Positions 52,125-60,300 of a DNA stretch of 64,000 bases are shown here, piece after piece. Position numbers and translations under genes: made by a program. The notes beneath the pieces are model-generated. The model did no database searches. It worked only from the letters and a program-made list of their open reading frames with translations, and was not told the origin of the DNA. This DNA is from a bacterium ADurb.Bin236 (GTDB taxonomy: Bacteria; UBP15; UBA6099): the NCBI GenBank assembly GCA_002069885.1, contig MWCD01000003.1, forward strand, positions 1 through 64,000, read 5' to 3'. Positions within the stretch are counted from its first letter, which is position 1. Each line of letters begins with the position of its first letter.

Positions 52125-53021
52125 ATGAAATCCGCAACATTAAAAGCCGCTATATCAGCCGCGCTCGCCTGCGCCGTCATTCTATCCGCAGCGCCTAAGC
52201 CCGCCCTCGCCGATTCCCCGAAGGATATCTGGGAAAAAACCCTTTCGAAAATCTCCACCGTCAAAGATTATCAGTGCGTGCTCCACGTGTTCATCTGGGA
52301 CACCCCGACCGCCATCAAACACAACCCTAAAAACGAAGAAGGAAAAGACAACCGCGAATACTGGTACACCTACAAACTCGACATGAAATGGAAAAAACCC
52401 GGCTACAACATGTTTACCGTTCTGGCCGCCGACAATCCGGGAACCGACATAGCCACGAAAACCATCAAGCGCGCGCCCGGCTCTCAAGTCGTGTTCGGAT
52501 TCAAAGACAACAAGAACCTATACAGCAAGTTCCCCAAATCAGGCGACCCCGTGATGGACAAACAGACAGCCAAAAACATCTTCTTCATGCCCGCGATCGC
52601 CTTCGAGGGAGCGCGCCAGATCGGATTCAACCACAACATCCACACCATGCAGTCATACATCGAGCGCTACTTCAAATCCGGGCGCGTCGTCGCCGACACC
52701 GCCCCGCTCGCCGCCAAGAAAAACTTCCGGTTCGACCCCGCCAAGAAAAACCTAGACTTCGACGATGAAAAACTCCCCGGCCAGTTCATACGTCTGACCA
52801 TGACCCCCGCCGACCCGAACAAAAATCTCGGCGTCACCCGCGAGGTGATGTACATCAATCCCTCCACCATGCTGCCGGCCCAGATCGAGACATACGAAGG
52901 CGACCGCATCGTTATGTGCATGTATTTAGAGAACTTCAGGGCGAACATCGGGCTGGAAAATGCTCTGTGGGAAGACTTCTTCAAAAACACCCAGATATTC
53001 AACCCGTCAGGCGGAAAATAA
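52125..53021 (+). CDS. Exported DUF1571/LolA-like protein
   Basis: A 298-aa periplasmic protein with a signal peptide (LKAAISAALACAVILSAAPKPALA). LSKISTVKDYQCVLHVFIW, the long middle with repeated beta strands, and PSTMLPAQIETYEGDRIV match outer-membrane lipoprotein-sorting (LolA-like) folds, DUF1571 being closest as I recall it. It may bind lipid or lipoprotein; no evidence for a defined partner. AGGAGG precedes the ATG. It lies 35 bp after glpX. Confidence 0.7.
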   Translation: MKSATLKAAISAALACAVILSAAPKPALADSPKDIWEKTLSKISTVKDYQCVLHVFIWDTPTAIKHNPKNEEGKDNREYWYTYKLDMKWKKPGYNMFTVLAADNPGTDIATKTIKRAPGSQVVFGFKDNKNLYSKFPKSGDPVMDKQTAKNIFFMPAIAFEGARQIGFNHNIHTMQSYIERYFKSGRVVADTAPLAAKKNFRFDPAKKNLDFDDEKLPGQFIRLTMTPADPNKNLGVTREVMYINPSTMLPAQIETYEGDRIVMCMYLENFRANIGLENALWEDFFKNTQIFNPSGGK

Positions 53022-53047
53022 TTGCCCGGCGCCCGACGCCCCTTTGT

Positions 53048-53076
53048 TTGACACTGTAATTTCACTGTGCTAAATT
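53048..53076 (+). promoter_or_regulatory. Consensus-like promoter directly before tatC
   Basis: -35 TTGACA (53048-53053), 17-bp spacer, -10 TAAATT (53071-53076). The tatC ATG at 53084 is 7 nt after the -10 box and no Shine-Dalgarno precedes it, so the mRNA is probably leaderless. Confidence 0.7.
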
Positions 53077-53083
53077 CACCTTT

Positions 53084-53836
53084 ATGTCTGACGCAGAGAC
53101 CGCAAAAAAAAACGCCGACACCGCCGCTCAAAACGACGATCCGTCCCGCATGAGCCTCATCGAACACCTCGATGAATTGCGCTCCCGCATAATTTACGCC
53201 CTTATCACCGTCACAATCGGCAGCATAGCAAGCTGGTTCGTCACACTCCCCGTTCTCAACCACCTTATCAAAGGCGCCGGCGAAGTCATCACCCTCGGCC
53301 CGGCGGACGCATTCATGTGGCGCATAAAACTCGCTATGATCCTCGGCGTAATCTTCTGCGCCCCGATACTCCTGTACCAAATCTGGCTATTCATCAAACC
53401 CGCTCTTCTTCCTCAAGAGCGCAGGTTTGTTTTTCCCGTCGTGTTTTTCGGAACGATACTCTTTTTCTTAGGCGCTTTTTCCGGCTCCCTCGTCATCCCC
53501 ATGACCCTTCAATTCCTCGAAAGTTTCGCCGGGGACAGCATACAACCCACTTATACTCTCGACAAATACCTGTCTTTCGTCGGAACCTTCGTCATCGCGT
53601 TTGCGGTTGTCTTCGAACTGCCCGTCGTGCTCATCCTGCTAGCAAAAATGGGCATCATAACTCATCAGTTCTTAGTGGCCAACCGCAAATACGCCATTCT
53701 AATAAGCCTTATCATCGGCTCCATAATGACCCCCGCCGACGTTGCCTCTATGTTCTTTTTGGCGATTCCCCTCATGGCTCTTTTTGAGATCAGCGTTGTC
53801 ATCATAAGATTTATGAAAAAACCCGTCAGAAAATAA
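53084..53836 (+). CDS. tatC: Sec-independent protein translocase TatC
   Basis: Integral membrane receptor of the Tat system, which exports folded proteins such as iron-sulfur subunits with twin-arginine signals. 250 aa with six hydrophobic segments. The N-terminal RMSLIEHLDELRSRII is the family signature, and FELPVVLILLAKMGIIT is the conserved fifth helix region. tatA/tatB are not adjacent. The gene appears to be transcribed by itself. Confidence 0.96.
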   Translation: MSDAETAKKNADTAAQNDDPSRMSLIEHLDELRSRIIYALITVTIGSIASWFVTLPVLNHLIKGAGEVITLGPADAFMWRIKLAMILGVIFCAPILLYQIWLFIKPALLPQERRFVFPVVFFGTILFFLGAFSGSLVIPMTLQFLESFAGDSIQPTYTLDKYLSFVGTFVIAFAVVFELPVVLILLAKMGIITHQFLVANRKYAILISLIIGSIMTPADVASMFFLAIPLMALFEISVVIIRFMKKPVRK

Positions 53837-53880
53837 GTTGTTATCGCATTAGAAAGAGCGGCGCTCGCGCGCTTTCAATG

Positions 53881-53909
53881 TTGACGCGCAGCCGGATATC
53901 TGATAGTTT
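53881..53909 (+). promoter_or_regulatory. Promoter of the START-like gene pair
   Basis: -35 TTGACG (53881-53886), 17-bp spacer, -10 TAGTTT (53904-53909), about 46 nt upstream of the first gene's expected RNA-to-ATG leader. Confidence 0.5.
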
Positions 53910-53961
53910 GGACGTGCGGATTCTTGAACATCGGGAAGCGAAGAAAACGCGGAGGCATAGC

Positions 53962-54633
53962 ATGGCAAATCCGACTTCATTAAAGAGACTTCCGGTCGCG
54001 GCTATGTGCGCGATAATCGCGGTTGTGGTCGCCGTCTGTGCGGCCGCCGCCCCGGCGGCCAAGAAAGAAGCCCCTTCTTGGAAACACATGGACAAACAGG
54101 CTTTAGCCCGGCTGCTTGAAAAAGGCGAGATCGCCTCGGTAGACGTGGTCGGCCCGCAAAAACTCGAACTCTGCTCCATCGGAATACTCGCAAAAGCCCC
54201 TCCCGAAAAGGTCTGGCGCGCCATCACCGAATTCAATGACTATGAAAAAATGATGCCCGACATGAGCGCCGCGAAAGTCCTTGAACGCTCCGGCAATACT
54301 GCCCTCGTCGAGTTCACCGTCACCGTCCTCAAAGTCAGCATGTTGACGATAAGCACGGACTATGTCCTTAAATACACGTTCGACGCCCCGCGCCGAGCGG
54401 ATATCTCTTGGGTGTCGGGCAAGGTAAAAAACGTGAGCGGGTACTGGGAACTTTATCCAGTTGACGGCGGCAAAAACACAGTGGTCATATACTCGATAAC
54501 ATCCGATCTGGCGTCCGCCAGCCCGCTGGTCGGCGCAGCCCTTCAGGAACAGCCCGCCACCGTCATGTCCATCAACCTCTCCAGCGCCATAGTGCTGTCC
54601 CGCGTCGTTGTGGACAAAGCCGAAAAACTCTGA
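53962..54633 (+). CDS. Exported START/SRPBCC-like protein, paralog 1
   Basis: A 223-aa protein with an N-terminal signal or anchor (AAMCAIIAVVVAVCAAAAPAA). The rest is an SRPBCC/polyketide-cyclase-like ligand-binding fold: the helix-grip start ILAKAPPEKVWRAITEFNDYEKMMPDM is typical, followed by long beta strands. No ligand can be named. GGAGG precedes ATG 53962; a longer frame from 53878 runs through the promoter. It is a tandem paralog of the next gene. Confidence 0.78.
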   Translation: MANPTSLKRLPVAAMCAIIAVVVAVCAAAAPAAKKEAPSWKHMDKQALARLLEKGEIASVDVVGPQKLELCSIGILAKAPPEKVWRAITEFNDYEKMMPDMSAAKVLERSGNTALVEFTVTVLKVSMLTISTDYVLKYTFDAPRRADISWVSGKVKNVSGYWELYPVDGGKNTVVIYSITSDLASASPLVGAALQEQPATVMSINLSSAIVLSRVVVDKAEKL

Positions 54634-54656
54634 TATCCGACACGGAGGCTTGAAAG

Positions 54657-55340
54657 ATGAAAAATCGCGCTTTTAGAAAAACAATCGCCGCCTTCGCACT
54701 CGCCGCCGCCGTATTCTCCGCCGCAGGAGCGAACGCCGCCGACCCGATATGGAAACAACTCGACCCGGCTCAACTCGAAAAACTCCTCGACGGAGGCCGC
54801 GTCGCCTTCGTAGACCGCGCCCAGCGCCCCGGCAAAGAACTCGCCGTCTCAGGCGTAATCGTCAACGCCCCGCCCGAAAAAGTCTGGAACATCCTCGCCG
54901 ACTACGAAAGCTATCCTAAGATGATCAACCAGATCACCAGAGTCAAAGTCATTGAAAAAAAGAGCGACTTCGCCGTCGTTCAGTTCTACATGTTCCTCAT
55001 CAAGCTCGGCCCGGTGAAGATACAGACGGATTACATACAGAAATGGAAATACGACAAGCCGAGGAAGATAACTATTGTCAGCCTCGACGAAAAAAACGTG
55101 AAGAAGAAAAAATACAACGAGACGGACGACCCCGCCAACGCCATCGTTTGGGAGCTTGTCCCCACCGCCGACGGCAAGCGAACCATGCTCTTCCACACCA
55201 CAATCAGCGACATATCCGAAAGCGGCGTGGTGGGGAAATATATGGTTGAAAGACAGCCTACCATCCAGATCGGGTTCGATCTGGCCAACGCCCTAATCCA
55301 GACCGAAGCCATCAAAATCCGCGCCGCCTCAGGAAAATAA
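54657..55340 (+). CDS. Exported START/SRPBCC-like protein, paralog 2
   Basis: A 227-aa protein with a cleavable signal (AAFALAAAVFSAAGANA). It shares with the upstream gene the start of the mature protein (W-K-x-L/M-D, then LEKLLDGG against LARLLEKG) and the helix-grip block VNAPPEKVWNILADYESYPKM. The second half has diverged, with extra Lys in KNVKKKKYNE. Tandem duplication and divergence are clear. GGAGG precedes the ATG. The inverted palindromic element begins just after the stop. Confidence 0.78.
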   Translation: MKNRAFRKTIAAFALAAAVFSAAGANAADPIWKQLDPAQLEKLLDGGRVAFVDRAQRPGKELAVSGVIVNAPPEKVWNILADYESYPKMINQITRVKVIEKKSDFAVVQFYMFLIKLGPVKIQTDYIQKWKYDKPRKITIVSLDEKNVKKKKYNETDDPANAIVWELVPTADGKRTMLFHTTISDISESGVVGKYMVERQPTIQIGFDLANALIQTEAIKIRAASGK

Positions 55341-55361
55341 CGTCGCGCATTTAAAGCGCCT

Positions 55362-55632
55362 CCGGCGGCCAAAGATAAACTTTTGAAAAAGTTTCTCTCT
55401 GGAATCTCTTCAAAACGTTTCAATGGTCGTCGGAAGCGAATCGCTGACGCGCTTTTCTCCCGCCGCCCTATGTAAAATCATTTCTGAACAAGACTCCTCT
55501 TAAAAAACCTTTCCCAATATCTTTTCCCATAGCACGCGCCGATGGGAAGAGCAAAACCTTCCTATCGACGCTTGCATGAAAAAGTTTTGAAAAGGATTTT
55601 AAGGGAACGCTTTTTCAAAAGTCTTCCCTTAA
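55362..55632 (-). repeat. Modular palindromic element, copy B (inverted relative to copy A)
   Basis: On the minus strand this reads as a diverged copy of the element at 35845-36273. Shared blocks include the opening palindrome (55599-55632, as 35845-35878), the AAAATCC(C/T)TTTCAAAA flank, GAAAAGATATTGG, AGAAATGATTTTACATAGG, GAAACGTTTTGAAGAGATTC and the final palindrome plus GGCCGCCGGAGGCGC (55366-55410). It lacks the middle module (36009-36100) of copy A, and its GC-rich hairpin (about 55433-55472) has decayed. No gene is seen in it. Confidence 0.8.
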
Positions 55633-55646
55633 TGCCATTATTCTCA

Positions 55647-55718
55647 AGGCCGTGATCGGAATCGAACCGATGATGAAGGTTTTGCAGACCTCCCCCTTAG
55701 CCACTTGGGTACACGGCC
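55647..55718 (-). tRNA. tRNA-Cys (anticodon GCA)
   Basis: On the minus strand a 72-nt cloverleaf: acceptor stem GGCCGTG (55712-55718) with CACGGCC (55648-55654), anticodon loop CTGCAAA with GCA at 55683-55685, and T arm with GGTTCGATTCC. The discriminator base is U, as required for cysteine. The 3' CCA is not encoded. Confidence 0.95.
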
Positions 55719-55741
55719 GCGCTATGTCGTCGATTAATCGT

Positions 55742-55771
55742 ATTATACCCGGAAAATGGGCAGGATGGCAA
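55742..55771 (-). promoter_or_regulatory. Promoter of tRNA-Cys
   Basis: On the minus strand: -35 TTGCCA (55766-55771), 18-bp spacer, -10 TATAAT (55742-55747), placing the RNA start about 15-20 nt before the tRNA. Confidence 0.65.
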
Positions 55772-55796
55772 TCGACTGCGGGTGGTCGCGCGCGAG

Positions 55797-56627
55797 TCAT
55801 GCTGGGGCGGCGGGCGGGGCTTCGAGACTCACTCCGAAAATTCTTCCCGTCGAGAAGTCCTGCACTATCAGTGGATAGACGCGGTCTAAGTCTAGCTTGC
55901 CGCCCTTGCGGAGCATGCCGCGCCTGCGCGCCACGGCTTCGCAGAACTCCACCGGGTCGCATGTTTCCGTTTCGACGTCGTAGTATTCGTTGAATATCCG
56001 GCAGTAGAACGGTAGGGAGCGCGCGAGGAGGTGAAGCGCCGCCTCGTCTGGATTGAAAAATGAGTCCTGAAGACATCCGAGGAGGGCGAGCGAAAGTCCA
56101 TGTTCCCTGCGGGCGAACTGAGGGGTGACGACTCCGGGGGTATCTACGAGGACAAAGTTGCCGCCTGCGTTGACGAGCTGAACGGCTCGGGTTACGCCGG
56201 GCTGAGCGCCGACGCGGACGGAGCGTTTGCCGACGATATAGTTCATGACGGTGGACTTGCCAACGTTAGGCAGACCGATGACCGCCGCGCGGACATTCTC
56301 CGGGGCGCCTGAAGCGCGCCTTATCTTATCGATGAATCTCTCTCTCGGCGCGCGGTTTGAGTGCGGAAAAACAAGGGTCGGAATCCCTTCGCGCTCGAAG
56401 TGGGCGAGCCATTCCTTGAGCGCCTTCGGGTCAGCCAGATCGGCCTTGGTGACGAGTGTAACCTGAGAGCAGCCGGGCAGCGCGCGGATGATGAAGTCGC
56501 AGCGGGTCAGGTTCGGCGCGCGCGCGTCCACCGTCTGGATGGCGAGGTTGATCACGCCCGACAGTTCTTCGAGTTTACGCATCGCGGCGGACATGTGGGC
56601 GGGCATTGATCTGCTTCTGCCTCTCAT
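55797..56627 (-). CDS. RbgA/YlqF-type ribosome assembly GTPase
   Basis: Circularly permuted GTPase that helps late assembly of the large ribosomal subunit. 276 aa. G motifs appear in permuted order: G4 VTKAD near residue 60, then G1 GLPNVGKSTV and G3 DTPGV. The N-terminal MPAHMSAAMRKLEEL is family-like. The C-terminal domain ends with an Ala/Pro tail. The ATG at 56627 overlaps the purN stop by 4 bp; an internal ATG at 56594 is possible. Confidence 0.9.
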   Translation of the reverse strand: MRGRSRSMPAHMSAAMRKLEELSGVINLAIQTVDARAPNLTRCDFIIRALPGCSQVTLVTKADLADPKALKEWLAHFEREGIPTLVFPHSNRAPRERFIDKIRRASGAPENVRAAVIGLPNVGKSTVMNYIVGKRSVRVGAQPGVTRAVQLVNAGGNFVLVDTPGVVTPQFARREHGLSLALLGCLQDSFFNPDEAALHLLARSLPFYCRIFNEYYDVETETCDPVEFCEAVARRRGMLRKGGKLDLDRVYPLIVQDFSTGRIFGVSLEAPPAAPA

Positions 56628-57286
56628 CTTTCAGTTCCTCCGCCTGTCCGAAAAACCTTCCGCCCCCTTATTTCAAGCGCTCCCTCTGAGAATAGTTTTA
56701 TCGCCTCGAAAAAGAGCGGTTTTTCTGCGGCCTGCACCCGCGCTGCGACTTCCTCGTATGTGTCGCCGTCATATACGGGCACGGCCTGTTGCAGGATTAT
56801 CGGGCCGTTGTCGTAAACCTCGTCCACGAAATGTATAGTGCAACCGGTTACCTTCACGCCGTATTCCACAACCGCCTTGTGGACGCGGTCGCCGTAGTAT
56901 TCGTGTCCGCAGAACGCCGGAATGAGAGCCGGGTGCGTGTTTATTATTCTTCCTCTGTATCTATCCACAAATTCCGGGGACAGCAGGCACATGAAACCGG
57001 CCAGAACTATCAGGTCGGGCTTGTAAGGCTCTATGATATCGAGCATGGCGCGGTTGAACATGGCGACGGCGGCGTCGCCGTGCTGATTGAACTCTTTTCG
57101 CTGCACGACGAAGGCGGGGACTCCGAACGAGCGGGCGCGCTCCAGCCCGTAGGCGTCCGCCCTGCTAGATATCACGACCGCCGTCTCGACGTCCGCCTCT
57201 CCAGCCGCTAAACGCTCCTGAATGTGCTGATAGGTGGTTCCGCCGCCGGAGAGCAACACGGCGATTTTGGTTTTTTTGCGTTCCAT
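56624..57286 (-). CDS. purN: Phosphoribosylglycinamide formyltransferase
   Basis: Adds the formyl group from 10-formyltetrahydrofolate to GAR in purine synthesis. 220 aa. Catalytic Asn and His are in RIINTHPALIPAFCG and the catalytic Asp in HFVDEVYDNGPII. VLLSGGGTTYQHI matches the substrate-phosphate loop, although the usual GSG-TN-F is altered to GGGTTYQ. Cys in AFCG, where a Ser-Phe-Hyd is common, is also a variation. It lies 32 bp after the Wzy-TPR gene. Confidence 0.9.
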   Translation of the reverse strand: MERKKTKIAVLLSGGGTTYQHIQERLAAGEADVETAVVISSRADAYGLERARSFGVPAFVVQRKEFNQHGDAAVAMFNRAMLDIIEPYKPDLIVLAGFMCLLSPEFVDRYRGRIINTHPALIPAFCGHEYYGDRVHKAVVEYGVKVTGCTIHFVDEVYDNGPIILQQAVPVYDGDTYEEVAARVQAAEKPLFFEAIKLFSEGALEIRGRKVFRTGGGTER

Positions 57287-57318
57287 AATAAAAGTCTCCC
57301 TGCGCCGCAGGGCCGCCG

Positions 57319-60300
57319 TTATTTAACCGTCCTCAAGAAGTTTGCGGCGTTCGCGCGGACCGGCGTAGCTGAATAAGTTGTCAAAACGGTATTAAGATAA
57401 GAACGCGCCGCCGCGGGGTCTCCGCTTTTTGCGGCGGCGACGCCTAACAGGTAATAGGCTTCCGCAGCGGTGGGAGCCGGAACGAAACGAGTCCCTCCGG
57501 CGACCAGCGCCTCAAGCGCCTTGCGGGCTTCCCCGCTCCTTCCCGCCTGAACGAGCGCCTCCCCGTATCTTGTGACAATGGAGAAGTATTCGTGGTTGGA
57601 CGCATAGGGCGTCCGCGAGTATTTCATGCGGACGTGGTCGAGCACGGCCATCGCCTCCGCGTTGCGGCCCATTTTGAAGTACGAGGAGCCGACCAGATAG
57701 ACGACTTTCAGCTCGTGCGCAGGCTCGAGCGGCCTTCTCATCGCTTCTTCCAGATATTCGATTGTCTGCGCGTATCGCCCGGTCTGCATATATGCAAGGG
57801 CGATGTTGAGACGGGCGTTCAGGTAGTCCGGGTCGGCGGCGAGCGCGCGCTTGTACATCTCTATCGATTCTTCAATCCTGCCGTCGTTGAAGTACATGTT
57901 GCCGAGGTTGTTGAGCGTGAGGGTATGGCTCGGATTGACGTTGAGGACCTTTTCAAAAACGGCGCGGGATTCTGCTGACGCCTTGGCCGCATCCTCCCTC
58001 AGATTCCGCGCCTGCGCGGGGTCGGTCGCGGCGTCGGCCCGGCTGTTGATCACGGCGGCTTTGCGCGTGAGCGCCAGCGCGTAGTTATAGAGCGCGTCCG
58101 CGTGAGACGGGTTGACGCCCACCGTGTATTTATACCAGTACAGCGCGTTGTCTATGTGGTCGAGCTTCGTTGCCGGGTCGTCTTCCTCAATCTCGAAAAG
58201 CCTCTCGAAAGTTATGCCCAGCTTGAAAGCGGCGGTGTCGAGGGACGGATTGATGTTTATGGACTCCCTGAACATGAGGGCTGATTCTCTAAACAGCAAT
58301 CTGGCTATCTCGACGCGGGTCGACGGCCTCGGAACCGCCGCTCCGGCTCCGCCCCCGCGCTCCCGCCGCCGGAGATTATCAAGCTCTCGGAGCATCCCCG
58401 CCGTTTCCTCCACCGCCTGCGCGTCCGTCATCCCCTGCTTTTCGGGCGACACCAAGCTCATGGCTTTCTGATAGAAAATCAATCCGAGGTTGTATCTTGG
58501 CAATGGGTAGTTCGGATAGACGCGCATCGAGTCGATAAAGTTTTTAGCGGCTTGGTCGTAATACTCCTCGCCTTTTTCGAAGTATAGAGCTCCGAGGTCG
58601 AGGGATATCTGAGGCAAATCGTAGTGGCGGCGCGCCTCTATGTAAGATGCCATCGCCTCGTCAGGCTGCTTGTGCTTCTGGAAGAACATGCCCCTGAATA
58701 GGTGTATATCGCCGTTATAGGGGTCGAGTTTGAGGGACTGCTCGAAGAGATCGAGCGCCTGCCGGTCGAAGTCTTCGGCCCCTGAGCGGTACGCGGAGGC
58801 TTCGGCGGCGTTGCCCCGTCGCTCCGCCGCGTCGGCTCCTGCCGCAAGCTCGGTGGCCCGCCGCGCGTAGCTGTTGCCCTTCTTCATCAGTATGTTCGCC
58901 ATCTGAACGTCGACGGAAAATTTCAGAATCAGGATGAAGAAAAGCGACGCTGCGGCCATGCCCGCTATCGAGACGGGGCGCGAAAGCCTGACGACCGCCC
59001 AACGGTCTTTCCACGACATGTCCGGCGCAAGTTCTGAGGCCGCTTCTTTTTTTCGTTTGTTTTTTTTGCCTTTTTTCGACTCTCCGTCGTCCCTGTCCTT
59101 GCGCGCGCCGAAGCCGGGAAGGTTTGCGGGAAGCGTTCCGGCTCCGAGCAGCCTGTCTTCTGAGAACACAAGCAGCGCCAGCGCCGCGCCGCAGAACATC
59201 GACGTGCCTATGATATGGAACGGGAATCCGAACACGGCTGACGCGGCCACCGACGCGAGCGCGGAGAAAGCGCCGAGCGCCACGCATTGCGTGAACGGAT
59301 CATCTTTGAGCGGATAGTATATTTTTTTGAAATATTTGAACACGGCAAAGAAGAAATACAACAACAGCGCCAGACCTATGAATCCCAACTCGGCCCATAT
59401 ATGAAGGTATTCGCAGTGAGCCTCTTTCGCGTTGACGTCCTTAAAGAATCCGGGGATGGTGGATATTCCGGATTTTTCGAGGTGGACGGTGAGCATGGAA
59501 AGGTAGCGGACTTTGAACGCGCCGATGCCGACGCCGAAGGGGTGATGCTTTATCATCTCGCGCGCGCCGCCCCAGATGAAGCTGCGCGACACGATGGAGT
59601 CATCGACCACCTGAGGGGCGGCCGGGGCGGAAAAGGTAGTTTGCGCCGGGGCGGCTTGCGCCGGCGGAGTTTCCGCGCGCCGGGCAACCGAGGCGGCGGC
59701 GAACGCCACCATGAGAACGGCCAGAGCCGAAACGGCGGCGGTTTTTCCGCGCCTTGTTCGCATGGCGAACCAGCCCGCCGCCATCAGCGCGGCGAACCCG
59801 ACGAAGAACGCCGCCCACATTACAGGCGAGCGTCCAAGCCTGCGCGACGCTATGTCCACTATCGACATGAAGCGGCTGACGTATGAATAGTCGGGCGGGC
59901 CGTAGCCGACTCGAACATAGAAAACTGGCGGGGCCGTTTCGAGCGAATCTAAGTAGTCCCCCAGCCTCGCAGCCGCCTCCGTGCCTTCAAGTTCGGCGGA
60001 AGCCGCCGCGTACCTCAGCCGCGCGACCGTTTCCTGCGGCGTCAGCGGCTCCGACACGTCCACGGGCAGCCTCGGCCATCCCAGCCTGCGAGAGACCGAC
60101 ACCCAATCCGACACATAGTTGTTTTCGAAGAACGACGACTTCCTGCTCGACGGAACGGAGCAGACGGCAAGCCGCCTGCCGCCCAGAGAAACCGACGCCC
60201 CGCCGGAGCATTCTTTGAGGACATCCGAAATAAACGCGTTTCCGCCGCCTGATTCAGGAACCGAGGTTAATATCGCGTTGCGGGTGGAAACGGCGGCGAT

